Assembly (NCBI RefSeq): GCF_019320115.1 | Contig: NC_089581.1 | Coordinates: forward strand, 67,608,166 to 67,672,165 | Length of the DNA: 64,000 nucleotides | Source of the DNA: Miscanthus floridulus | Taxonomy: Eukaryota > Streptophyta > Magnoliopsida > Poales > Poaceae | Direction of reading: 5' to 3' | In this document: positions 11,961 to 23,800 of the stretch, piece after piece | Layout of the letters: each line of letters begins with the position of its first letter | Numbering within the stretch: position 1 is the first letter of the stretch | The notes under the pieces: model-generated | Database searches by the model: none | The model's input: the letters and a program-made list of their open reading frames with translations, nothing else | Told to the model about the DNA's origin: nothing | Made by a program: the position numbers and the translations under genes

Positions 11961-12115
11961 GACAACTAGAAAGAAATCAATAGCAGAAAGCAACCAATAG
12001 GGGCTAGAAACCAGCTACAAAATGACCAAAGGAACTGAGCTAAACCACGCTCAACAGAGTTTAACCTACCTAATACAAAGTTTAACAAAACTTAACACCA
12101 ACATGCAAATAAGAG
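11961..12115 (+). repeat. Dispersed repeat R, copy 4, right half
   Basis: GCAACCAATAGGGGCTAGAA, CAAAATGACCAAAGGA, CTCAACAGAGTTTAACC and CTAATACAAAGT match copy 1 at 4110-4200. The half begins with the second GACAA target duplication. No gene is seen. Confidence 0.6.
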
Positions 12116-12189
12116 TTCACATATTTACAAGGGTGTTCCACAAATCAAACCTATTCAAGACTACTAATACTACTGATATGTCCCATAGA

Positions 12190-13927
12190 TCAAGGGTCGA
12201 GGTTGGCATGCAGGATTAGCTCCACATCCACCTTCGGTAAGATGGCGTTGGTGGCTGGCTCAAAACTCTCGATCAGATCGGCAGTGTCATGGTCTGTCGA
12301 ACCTGGCGGAAAACCCTGCTCCACCACCCAGATGTTCACCGCTATGCCAATCTAAAGCTAGGCAGCAACTAGCACCATGGCAGTCCCTTGATGAATGGCT
12401 TCGATCACCATGACTCAAAGGTAGGCCAGTAGAGCTCGAAGATGATCATCTGCGGTGACTAGATTGTCCTCTGTTTCCACAAGGAAGGCTGTGTCACAAG
12501 CGGCTTGCACGCATAGCTATAGGGTCTAGACCCACATCCTTAGTTCCACAACCAGGGATGGCACCGTCATGCGGCGACGGGATGACTCTCTGGCAATATC
12601 GGGTGGAAGCCCCATGACCGGGATGGCACCATCATGGAGAAAGCACTGCACAATGCAAGCCAAGTTCTAGCCCATATAGGATAAGGGGTAGAGTGATCGG
12701 GTTGAGAATGAAAATGACTTACCGAACTGATTGGTGCAGCATGGCACGAAATCATGGGTGGCTTCCCCTATTGGGGGATGCTTTTTGAGCATGACCGTAG
12801 ACGAAGAACCTGGCTCTAGGGCCAATGAGGCTCGAGACGCCATCATGCCCACGTTCACCTATTGAGAAAGTAGGCAAATTCCAAATACTAGTTAAATTAA
12901 ATAGCATGAACACATACTAGCTAGTGTGAGCATTGCTCACATATTCAGTTAAATGAAGATAAACAACATGAATAGTGGTACGATGATGATCCACCTTCGA
13001 AGGGGAATTGGTGGTGGGTGAGAGATCACACTGATGAGAGGTCTATCTATCGGAGAAGGATTGTTGGTGTGGAAAGCATCCAGGGCCTCCCTATCACCAT
13101 GATCTAGCATGGACACTCCAATAGATGTCATCATTAGATCGTCTACCTCCTCCACATGGATGGGGATGCTTGACTCGATTGTAGTGTCCCTCGTGCGCTG
13201 GAACTCCCAATAGGGGTGGCCCCTCATCTTCAAGGGGAGTACCCTAATGGTTGAAGAAGGTATGGATCACCCTCAATGTTGTCAGTCCCCGGTCCTTCAG
13301 TTCCTCGATCGCATCAAGCAATAAGCACAAATGCTATGGTTCCAATAGGGTTGGCGTCCTCGACCACAATTCTAGCGCGTTAGGACATAGTCGATCATGA
13401 GAAAAAGTTAGTAGTGACTACCGCTCATTATTGGGGACGTAGAGCCACCTATGCTCCCAATCCAGGTTTGTGGCATACTAGCGGTCAAGGCTTAGGTAAC
13501 GCTCCTCCAATCCAAGATGAACTTTGATCGAGGCGCCCCCCATTAGACAACGATAGTGCCAAGAGCACGCTGATGGAACCACCTAGACAAGAATCCGCCA
13601 TAGATCATAATGGGTAGGTATTCCTAGGAAGCCCTCGCATAGCATGATGAAGACCAAGAGGTGGAGGATCCCCTCAAGGGTTAAGTCATGGAGGCAGAGC
13701 CCGTATTAGTAGAGCAACCACCTAAGTAAGGGGTGCACCGGTAGCTCAAACCCAAGAAGGTGGAAAGGGATGAAAGAGATGACCTCATTTTCCTATGGCC
13801 TTGCCTCCACTTCACTTCTTGTTGGGACTCTCCACCCAAGAACCTTGGTGGCCTCTGGGATCACCCCCCTCCCTCACAATTGGTCGAACTCTACCCAGTC
13901 AATAGATGACCTCGTCCACTCTACCAT
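12190..13927 (-). pseudogene. Transposase_28-like (putative gypsy-type accessory) gene, degenerate
   Basis: From the ATG at 13927 the frame reads MVEWTRSSIDWVEFDQL, then after breaks ENEVISFIPFHLLGFELPVH, a stop, and EGILHLLVFIMLCEGFLGIP followed by THYDLWRIL. That order matches what I know of the Pfam Transposase_28 domain found in plant gypsy-associated proteins. The C-terminal part (12190-12470) reads TADDHLRALLAYL, AIHQGTAMVLVAA, EQGFPPGSTDHDTADLIESF and ATNAIL. It resembles the end of the antisense gene at 34081-34939 in the Tat element. Several in-frame stops and probable intron remnants lie between. It is flanked by repeat R on both sides and by no LTR of its own. The biochemical role of the family is unknown; despite its name a transposase activity is not established. 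Confidence 0.5.
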
Positions 13928-13989
13928 GGTCCTGGCAGGAGACATCAGTGGTGCAATAGGGTGCAAGGCAAAAGCTTTAGGATAGAATC

Positions 13990-14660
13990 AGGAGCTTTGG
14001 AGAGAGAAGACAATAGGTATAACCTTCCCTCTTGCCCCTTGTCTATGCTGCTATAGTTTGGGGTCGTCGACCACCCCACGACCGAGATGTTTGTGTGGGT
14101 GGGCGGAGGGGCATCACCCTATCATGTCAATGTGATGGGCCTAGAGGCGATGTCCCCTATTGTAACAAGTTGTTGATGCCATCCACGTGTGCACGCCTAC
14201 AAAGGAATGCAGGAGCATATCTTTCATCAATTACACTATATGGGTAGTCAAGATTATAGATGGTCGGACCTTGTGTGATCCAATGAAGTATAGACAGTGC
14301 AGTCTAATCCAAGCAGTCATGATAGTCAAGGGGCAGATTGAGGAGTTGCTTCAATTTCTCTTGGTTTGCAGAGGCATGCATCAGATTATAAAAACCAAAT
14401 TCTGAATAAATTATCTTTGATGCATGGTTCTTGTAAGTCCAACAATTCTTATCAGATACACAAAAATAAGACGAGTTGGGTTCAACACAAATCAAAGCCA
14501 CTCATGACTACAACTACTGAATCAAATGTTGTGACCGAGTGCACTCTGTTGGCAATAGTTTTACTCATAGCTCTGTACTATGTAGTGTCTGACGAGATCA
14601 AATGTGCCACATCTGGACTTTCTTGCAAGTACAGTAAAATATGAACAACTATCTGGCTGC
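13990..14660 (+). repeat. Dispersed repeats R and partner, further copies
   Basis: The part at 14060-14220 matches 4765-4935, with TTGATGCCATCCACG and GGAATGCAGGAGCA. The part at 14240-14340 matches text near 7240-7330 and 8040-8110. The part at 14545-14660 carries TTTTACTCATAGCT and GGACTTTCTTGCAAGTACAG, as in copy 1. The open frames here are small and unconserved. The end near 14660 probably marks where the repeat meets the Athila-like element. Confidence 0.5.
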
Positions 14661-17583
14661 TTTGTTTAGTGGCTCATTTATTGATGCAAATTTCTTGGAA
14701 GGTGTGCTCCTTAGATATCGAGGAGATATGGCCTCGCCTTACCACCCGCCATCGCTCAGCATCTACCGGAAATCCATCGACTGTGTAGGAGTAAAACATT
14801 TTTGGGTGGATCTAGATTGAAGGCATGTTTTTGCGCCTACCCCTAGTGTAGGAGTAGTGCATATCTGGGTGGTGTGTACGTAATCTTGATTTTAAGAGCA
14901 TGACAAACCTCTCATAAGGGTCAATAAAGCTTGACAAAACTCAATGCAAAAGCAAGCAGCATGTATGTGGAAGTTTTTCTAGCCTAAATAACATGCATGG
15001 CTCTAGTGGAAATTCAAGCTTTGTTATATAGGAACTCATCATATAGCATTTTTTAGTTTTTTCAAAAAGTAAATCTCTAGAACTTTAGTGTCACTTGGAA
15101 CAAGATAAACAGTAGCTCATATCATATCCATCAATTACCTAGACTTAGATCAAGCATATGCTACCCATGAGTTTCAAGTTTAGAGTAAATCTTTATAACA
15201 AATCAGTTTTATCCAAAACTCAGGAGAATTCAAGGCTAAAAACTAGGTACTTAAAAGGAATTATAACAGAGTAAGCTATTCATCATTTCCATTCAAGAGA
15301 TTATCTAGAGAGTCTCTTTTATTTATTCATCTCTTAAAAACAAACTTAAAGCAACCTAGATACACACTCTTTTTATTTTGTTTTCAATTTTACTAGATCA
15401 CACATTATTACTATAAATGATTAAGGCAAAGATAAATTTTTATTTTGTTTTTCATTCATCATTTTTTAACTAATAAAAACAAACTAAAACTAAAACAAAA
15501 AGGGGACAGAATACTTACCTAGATACACGGGAGTACTTCTCCCCCAAGAGAGCTCTTTCAGTGAGGGTTCGGTGTTTTAAGTCCTTCGAACCGAACTTCT
15601 CCTTCTGAAGTTCATTGATCAAGTACCTTAGTTTGCTCTAAAGATGAGGATTCTTGTGATGATGCCTCCAATGGTGATGTCACCTCTTTTCTGTCAAACC
15701 CATCTTGGTTTTGAGTTTCAATTTTGGTTTGATAGGTTCTGAACCTTCACTTGTAAAAATTTGGGGAATCGACGAACTCCTCCCACACTTTGCTTGAAGT
15801 GTGTCCTACTCATAAAGACAAGGTAAAGATCAAGTGCATGGGCTCTATTGGTGGGAAAACACCAATAGAACCAAAATTTTATTCATTCTTCTCTAACCTT
15901 AGGCACATTGGACAAAATGAAGTTGGTGTTATGTGCCTATATCATGGGTGATAAGATCAGAAGATTGAATATGAATGTAGCATTTAAGAATGTTTGGCCA
16001 AAAGGGTTGAATTGCTTAACCCATGGAAGGATTGTCTATCTGTGCATAATGTATCAATCTTTACATGATTATGACTATCATCTTCTAGAGATAGGATGTG
16101 CATTTTTTAGTTCATTTGGTTAAGGCTATGAGATCAAGAAAATGGTGCTAGTAACAAGCTTAAAGAACTAAACATGTTGAGTTAATCAAATTGGATCTGT
16201 AAGTTGTAACTCAAACATGTTTGTTTCTTAGTTATATGCGAATCCGAATCAAGGAAAACTATTTAAATAATAACCATTTACCTTAGGATATTACCTTCAT
16301 CATTGAAGCGTGATGACACCACATGATGAATGGTAGATGACTCGTGATGGTACTTCCCTTTTTCCTTGAAATTTTCCTTGTTCGGCTAGCAACACAGTTA
16401 TGAGCTTCTTGTTGCCTAGATTGCACCCTTCCTTTCTCATCCTTTTGGCATGCCATCTTTCTACTCTTCGATCTTGCCATTTTGTTGGACCTTCTGCCTC
16501 ACCCTTTGTTTTATGCCTCAGTGATTTGTTTTCACAAATGATCTTCTATTGGTGAGGGCTTATTAGGTCTGTTGATCAAGGCCTCTCCTTGCATTTAGCT
16601 TTTCTTTGCATCATCTGATCCAGGAGATGGGGATGCAACAAGTTGTATGTTCTTCTCTCGTCAACCTCTCTTTGACATTGGAGCTACAGACTTGAGTTCC
16701 TCCATCTACGGTGAATGAGCTATGTCTTCTTTTCACAAAGTTATTAGAGTTCATCATGTGACTTGCTTCATCTTCAATTTGAATTCATCTTGTGACTTAC
16801 CCAAATTAAATTGAGAGTTTCCTATAGGGGTTAGTCTAACAAAAATGTCTAGTATCTACTACAGCATACTATCGGCTCAAAAATCAACCTAGACACCACG
16901 TCTAATTTGATTTAGGAAGGCATTTTAACCTAAGCACCATGCTTAATTTAAAAGCCTTTGGAAGTAAAATCAACACACCTTTTGGTTCAAGAAGCAAACT
17001 AGATACCTTGTCTTATCTAATTCAGGAAAATAGTTTAAACTAAGCACCATGTCTAATTTAAAAGGTGTATGAAAATACTTTAAAACCTGAGCATATACTA
17101 TAGCAAACAATGGTAGTATGAAAGCATTATAGAGATTTACTCAAATAGGGATGAAAGAGCATGATTGTTATTTAGCAAATTGAGCATGGCTTAAAGGCAG
17201 AGACAACCAAAATGATTTAGCAACATGGCATAAGATTTTTCAGAGAAGCCCATCCCCCATACTTGAATTTTGCAAATGCAAAATTGAGTTTGGATGGATG
17301 TGATCCAATGTTGCATGACGATTGATTGGACATACCTTACGTCGTCATCCTTCGTTCTTTTTGCTTCAAACCTAGAATAGTTAGTGACAAAATACCCGAA
17401 GGAATATTTTCACAATTATATTTTTATGTTCATTTCACAAGGGCAATACAGCAAAAGGTGAAAGTTCATGTTACCTCCCAAAAGTGCTTGTTTTGGGGGA
17501 AAAGCTTGTCCTTGGGAAACCTTCAAACCGTGCTAAGTTGGTGAGGTGGTTTCCCCTCCAACACCAACCTTTGTGTACCTATC
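14661..17583 (-). mobile_element. Non-coding interior of a truncated Athila-like element
   Basis: This is the stretch downstream of the gag-like gene in the element's own orientation. It is AT-rich, and I find no protease, reverse transcriptase, RNase H or integrase motif in any frame. No copy of the LTR at 19319-20436 is seen at its left end, so the 3' LTR is missing and the left border is only estimated. Part of the leftmost 300-400 bp could belong to another sequence. The stretch contains two copies of a roughly 110-bp direct repeat at 16882-17074. Confidence 0.4.
16882..17074. repeat. Two-copy direct repeat, period about 110 bp
   Basis: Unit 1 reads CCTAGACACCACGTCTAATT, then TAAGCACCATGCTTAATTTA. 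Unit 2 reads ACTAGATACCTTGTCTTATC, then TAAGCACCATGTCTAATTTA. The TAAGCACCATG phrases are 110 bp apart. The repeat lies in the non-coding interior of the Athila-like element. No function is evident. Confidence 0.6.
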
Positions 17584-19080
17584 TCAAGATTCATGCCAAC
17601 GAGATTTGCAATATTTATGATAAACATATGCATCTACAACCACCCTTTCAAAATTGTTGTGAATAGGAAGCACGAGGGGGTTTAAGATCTTATGTGTGGC
17701 AATATTAGAGAGACCAATTGATTCAAAAGATTTCTCATGTGAGCATGGATTTGATGAGGTGTTCATGAAATAACTTCCATGCTCATCGATGTCATCTTCC
17801 TTTTCACACTACAAGGTTGTTTCTTCATGAATGTCTATAGGCAGAAATATTATCTCCATAATTCCATGCCTATGACATTCATTGGTCATTTTATTGTCCA
17901 AGATTTCCCTTAGATTGGTGACTCTTAGGTTGATCTTGTCTAAGGCCTCGTCCATCAATTCAATGGCAATGGCACATAAGTTCTTAATATCCTCCTGCCA
18001 TTATTGTTGCTCTTCTTGGTCTTCCTTGTGGCCTTCATGACTCCTATGCTTTGGGTGTCTTGGTGGATTTCTAGGATCATCATGAGTTTCAGGAGAAAGA
18101 GCATAAGAGGAATCATCAGGGTCAAGGATGGGTTTGAATGAGACATCTAATGTGAGCATAGAAGAGGAGAAGATAGAAATTGCTTCTAAATGACTTGGCT
18201 CTCCTTCTATGGGTTCACTAGACATGTCATCCTTGAATTCTTCCCAATGTCCTACATGGAAACAAGGACGCTTTCTAATAGATCCCTTATTGATAGGAAT
18301 TGAATTAGATTCACTCGAAGGTCTCTTGTGGAACTGGAAGTTTAAGCTTTTCCCAAAATCAGCATAAAAAGATCATCCTCACAAGAAATTTCAAAAGGTT
18401 GAATTTCTTCTTATCTAGGAGGATTTTGGGGTATTCATGGTTTGTGATTGATAGCTAAACCTTAGGATTGGAGTGGATATGATTTGGCTATCAAAACTTC
18501 TTCTTCCTGATCAGGAGATGATTCCTTCTCTTCCTCGGGGAGTTCATTATTAATGCTAGTGCAGGGAATCCTTCCACTAATTCTATCAAGCATAAACATT
18601 GCTTCACTAGCAAACAAATGAAGGAAAGCTCCTCTAGAGGCTTGATCAACTGATTGCATGGAATCCTTGCTAAGAGCCTAAGACCCATATAAAAATGTTG
18701 AAGAAGTACCGGGTCCTGAATGGCAAGGTTCGGGCCAGTGATGATGAGGTCATTAAAATGATCCCAAGATGTGGTAAGAGATTCTTCTTCTAGTTGTCTA
18801 AAATTTAAAACCTCTTTACGAAGACTAACCACTCTAGAGATGGGAAAGAAATGTAAACAAAATTTAGAGCATAATATTTTCCAATCTCCTTGCATACTTT
18901 GTATGGTTTGTCTATACCATCGTTTAGCTCTTCCCGTCAAAGAGAACAGAAAGAACTTCCATCTTAAGGTTCCGTCAGACATTCCAATGATATGCAAGTA
19001 TGCACAGGTCTATGCAAACTCCCATAGGTGTGAGTATGAGTTTTTGTTGCCTTCTCCCGAGAAGGATTGTTCCTGAATCA
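17584..19080 (-). pseudogene. Gag-like protein of a non-autonomous Athila-type gypsy element
   Basis: The 5' part holds a retrotransposon gag domain: MHIIGMSDGTLRWKFFLFSL, TGRAKRWYRQTIQSMQGDW, FCLHFFPISRVVSLRKEVL, then WDHFNDLIITGPNLAIQDPV. It continues through an acidic linker (ELPEEEKESSPDQEEEV), a segment with HDDPRNPPRHPKHRSHEGHK, and ends in FERVVVDAYVYHKYCKSR and a stop near 17584. Gag proteins assemble into the cytoplasmic particle that packages element RNA. The reading frame is broken by frameshifts near 18500-18660 and around 18225-18460. No zinc knuckle and no pol follow, so the element would have depended on helper proteins. The gene starts just inside the primer-binding site and LTR at its right, as expected for a 5' gag. 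Confidence 0.75.
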
Positions 19081-19205
19081 GTTTTATTAAACACGAGCGC
19101 AACTCATAACCAGGTGTTATGATAGGCTCTGATGATTTTGGTGGCTTTAGGCTTGCGCTTGTGGGTTTAGCATATTGATATATAGGTGTGTTATCTATGC
19201 TAAAA

Positions 19206-19262
19206 GTTATCCATGCTAAAAGAAAAAGAAAAAGAAAAGAAAGAATAAAAGATAAAAGGTTA
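19206..19262. repeat. A-rich simple repeat (GAAAA-type)
   Basis: A short run of AAAAAG/GAAAA units lies between the primer-binding site and the gag-like gene of the Athila-like element. It is ordinary low-complexity leader sequence. Confidence 0.6.
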
Positions 19263-19293
19263 ACCTAGGTTCGTAGTTAATTCAGCAACTTTT

Positions 19294-19311
19294 TCCCCAG
19301 CAACGGCGCTA
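19294..19311 (-). promoter_or_regulatory. Primer-binding site, tRNA-Asp type
   Basis: The minus strand reads TAGCGCCGTTGCTGGGGA, differing at two positions from TGGCGCCGTTGCCGGGGA, the tRNA-Asp-type site typical of Athila-like elements. Both differences are transitions. It lies 7 bp inside the 5' LTR, where reverse transcription would be primed. Confidence 0.8.
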
Positions 19312-19318
19312 AAAAGCT

Positions 19319-20436
19319 TGTTGGTATTTATTAACGCACACAGATAAATCCGTAAGTGCACGGATACCATTGTAGCTTTCACTCGGAAGTATTCCAAGTA
19401 TTGTATCCATAGGGAAACATGTGAGATTAACTATGGTCTAACTTAACTAAGGGTAGCAACAAGGTTAGGATAAACAAGAGCATAGAGAGGATAACTAAGG
19501 TTCTCTTGTTCTGACTTCGGTAAGCTATGTCTTTTACTGTTCAACTAGGGACATTACTAAGGAAAGACACCAGCAGAGGATGCATTCCTTCGCAACTAGG
19601 TCCTACTTGGCCTACAAATGGGAGGTGGCCTACAGAGGACTCAACGACAATGTCACACTTGCGTTCTAACGCTACTTCACGATCTACCACCCGTTCGGAA
19701 TGCAGAGTGCATCCACGATTAACCTAAATCTAAGTACCACGCTTACACTTATGATTAATACTTTACTCCCCCTAGGAAGAGAATAAAGCACTTAAAAGAG
19801 TCATGATCCTGATAAACAATATAAATAAGATGCTTATGTGAATCAGAAGTTGATTACCAGAGAAAACTTGGAAGCAAGCTCAAGTTGAACTTGGATCCAC
19901 CAAGGTACAAGCCGTACAGAGAGCACTGATAGGCCAGCACTTCCTCCAAACTCTTCCCTCACTCTCTATCTCACTATTTCTATTTATAAGACTAGATCCT
20001 AAGGAGGACTAATCTTCTCTTGATAGCTAGCTCTGATCTTGATGAGGAGGATATAAATTAGGGTTTTAGGATAGCTCTCTAGAGGGGGTATAGGGCCCTA
20101 TATATAGGGGGTAGCATCAATTCTGGACCCTCGGATCAAACCGATTTAAAAGGCTGGCTGGCCCCACATGGCAGCCCCTTGGGGTCTCCTTTGGTGGGTT
20201 GCCTTCTGGTGGGTTCTAGATCCTTCCCAAGTAGTTTACATCATGGATAAACATGATGTAATATGACAATTAAGTCCCCCGTGATAGTTTTCTAGATAAA
20301 CCCAGCTAAAAACATAGATTCACCAAAACTTATGGAATTTGTTAGTTTAAACCCATATGCCTATGTTTGGTGATGGAATTAACTATATATGGAGGTTATG
20401 TTGATGGTTTATGATTAATGTTAATGACCGTCAACA
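19319..20436 (-). mobile_element. 5' LTR of the Athila-like element
   Basis: It begins TGTTGGTATTTATTAACGCA and ends GACCGTCAACA on the plus strand, with the inverted ends TGTTG and CAACA. The text CGTAAGTGCACGGATACCAT near its start is common in grass LTRs of this group. It adjoins a primer-binding site on the left, which fixes the orientation as minus. A TATA-like TATATATAG lies at 20098-20106. No second copy is present in the window, so the element is incomplete. Confidence 0.8.
20098..20106 (-). promoter_or_regulatory. TATA-like box in the LTR
   Basis: CCCTATATATAGGG is a near-palindromic TATA motif about 330 bp inside the LTR in its own orientation. That is a plausible U3 promoter position. 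Activity is inferred only from position and sequence. Confidence 0.4.
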
Positions 20437-20859
20437 TGCATTCGTGCTGCCGGCGGGGCCAAACTTCCTTGAGCACGTCCGTGCTCTACCGGCGTGAATC
20501 TAGGAGGTAGTGACACAAGGCGTTCACCATGGGGCTGCATTAGCCCTAGTTGTCGCCCACCTCTGTTCAAACACAGACTTCCATCCGGTGGAGCTAGGGT
20601 TTCCACTGGAGCTGCCGGTCCAAAGGGCTTCATAGGATTTTTTCCTACAGGATTTGGATCCTTCAAAATTCATGTTTCACCTACATTCTAAAGGAGCCAT
20701 AAGTTTTTGAGTTTCTTTTGTCCATTTCTCGAGATTCCATTTTGTAGTGTTGGTGGGCCTCGTATAGACAAGAAGATCTGCCCATGCGAAAATTTGATTT
20801 TTGGCAAAAAATTTGCACCGCGTCGAGCAGTGCCGCCAACGCGCACCAAAAATTAGATG
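20437..20859. other. Spacer between two LTRs, origin unknown
   Basis: About 420 bp of mixed composition. A frame at 20421-20666 on the minus strand and its shadow on the other strand show no recognised domain. It was the landing site of the next solo LTR, since its last bases (TCTCT at 20860-20864) are duplicated at 25302-25306. Confidence 0.4.
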
Positions 20860-20864
20860 TCTCT

Positions 20865-23800
20865 TGTCGTAGAACCGACCAATTTATAAGAGTACAAGTA
20901 CAAGGGCAGCCCGCAAGCGGTCGCACTGTCATACTTAAACCCATATAAACCTAGTAGTCTGTCGAGTACCACGACGGGTCTCGATAAACAATTTACAACA
21001 ACCAAGATCGTACAGGATTCAACATACATGCCACATATTACATAAAGTTCGCAGATACATTTCATCATCAGAGTATGAATAAAAGTTATTACAAACTGAG
21101 TTTGATGGATAAAGCGGAAGCAAATAAGTTCAAAAATAAAGTTTCCAACATAGTTTGATACAGTGCCAAATAAGATCATGGTCCACAAAAGCAAGGATAA
21201 GAATTAATAAAGAAGCCTACCCAAGGCTTACTCCTCATCCACAGCGGGAGAGAAGCAACTCTTGCAATAACCGTGATACACAGTGCCATCTGCAACAATG
21301 GGAAATAAAACCCTGAGTATGAGAAGGTACTCAGCTAGACTTACCCGTCATGAACCAGAAATAAAATGACTCCAAGGATTATGCAAGGCTATATAAGTGG
21401 ACGTAACTTGACAACATTTTGCGTAAAAGGCAATTGACTCATTGTACAATTATGATTCCTTTATCAAGTTAATTATAACTATCTATTTCTAGATTACCAA
21501 CTATCTTGTGCCAAACATGTGGTATATCATTTAGAAGCATACAATAGTAACCATAGCAGGTATCATAATTCCATATTAATCCGAACCATCATGTTTCATA
21601 ACATAGTTACTACGATGTTGGGACTAGCCAAGTTTCTCACTATCGAGGAGAGACGGCGATTCGAATCGATTTCAACCAGCTGGGAATTTATTCCTAACAC
21701 AAACCTAGGTCTACCAGCCACGATAGCCTTAGGTCACCTTTGGTACAACTCAGGTACACATTTCGCAGGTCCATACCACGCCACACAATCTAGAACACCA
21801 GATGCCAGGATGCTCAGGCCAAGCCTGCCCTTGGGCTCAGTCTGATCGTTCCTTGGAAGGAGCGCACAACAGAACAGTTCTTGGCCTGAGTTGAATTACT
21901 CGGCTTCGCGGTCAGAACGAGTTATCCGACCAGCTAAGTGAGAGGCATGCGTTCAATCTTGTCAGAAGCGCCAACAACGGTACGGTCCTTAACCAACACA
22001 GACGGGGATAGATCCACACCCAAGACCTCCATGTCTTGCTGCTTCTCTATCGACTTCCCGTCCGGTCTTGATTTTCTTTTACCCCATGGTTCTGTTCCAC
22101 GATAGCAAATATAGCCAACCGTGCCCCGGTATCCACCTACATCTCGCAGGTTATAGGACATCACCTGACTTCTACCAGTCTAAGCATGGCTAAGCATATA
22201 TTCGATCCTAGACCTATACCGATTAAAGGGTTAATATCTGGACAAGGAATTTACATGCATCAAGTGGTTCCATTCAACTCTTATAACCTAATGCATCAAT
22301 CATAAGTACGTAAGTAAACATTTGTAAATTACGGGGAGACTTATAATGCTTCGGGGCTTGCCTCACAGAAAGGAAGTAGGGTAGTGGTCAGGACACTCCG
22401 GAAGCTCTTCAGGGTTCTGCTCCACGCCTTCGGGAGCTGCGGCTTGTGGATTCTCCTGCAGGTCCCCTTCCTCTGCTTCTTCAAATTCCAGCAACGTGAT
22501 CTCTTCCTCCGATCCTAGATGCATGAATGTGGCATAAGTATTACGAATGCATATATGCTAACAAGTGCATCATGTTTATTGAGTAGGTACATATCTCTTC
22601 TCGATTATTAATTAACTACTTCTACAATGCATCGACTATGTCCCAAAACAGTAGCTACTTGTTTCACTCATAACTGGAGTTCTACTAATCCAATTTCGGT
22701 GATCCTAGACTTTCTGGAAAGCTTATCAAATTCTCTACAACTTTGTTATTAACCATTTTTACAGTACACATAATTTTCAACATGCAACTCATCAAACTCT
22801 AGAATCAGTCCGGAAACTACTCAATATGCAATATAAAGTAACAATACTTCTACTTCATGTAATCATTCAAAATTTGACAACATAAAATCTACCAACAGTT
22901 TAAGCATACCAAATACATTTAAGATAATATAATGGTGAAGTCCAAACTATTTATTTAAATGCCTTTATTATTTTATTTAGATATCTAGGTTAAATAATAA
23001 ACATATATCAGATGTACTTCATAAATTCTCAAACATTTACAGTGCCTTACTAATGCTATCAAAGGACTACTATAAAAATTTCATATCATTTTACCTAGTA
23101 GAACATCCTATACAAAAATGATAAGGCAGCAAGGCTTGAAATAGCATAAATGGAAAACCCTATTGAAAAGTGTCAAGAAACAGATTTACTATTTTTATTA
23201 GCATCCATATGGTACTAGGATTACCTCCAAAAATTTTCATGAATTTTGGATTCATAAATAATTTATAAAAATTTACACAAGGATCTCCTAATTATAAAAG
23301 AAAAATCTATAACTACAAATCTACACATGCACTTATATTCAAATTTTTACCAGAGCTCACATATGCTAAGACTAGCTTACCACAAAAATTTCATAATTTT
23401 TGGAGCACAGGAACTCTAGATATAAAATAAACAAATTTGAATGCATTCAAAAGCACATTTCAAATCCCTATTTAAATCTCCAAAAATTTCTACTAAAAAT
23501 GTTAAGAACATATTTTTCCTAAATACTACACTTCCTAAGGAGCACTACCAAATTTATTTCACAATTTTTGAAGCTAATAAACTGAAGATACAAAATTCAC
23601 AAAAGAATTCCAAAAATTGGATCAAATGAACTATCACACACTCTAACTGTCGTTGACCGGTGGGACCCGCCTGACAGGGGACCCACATGCCAGTGAGACA
23701 CGAATAGAGTAGCGGCGCTGCTCGGCACTGCGCGGCTATGGCTCGTCGACGGTGAGCTTCACCGGTGATGACGTCTACGCTACATGACCCTCGTGACCTA

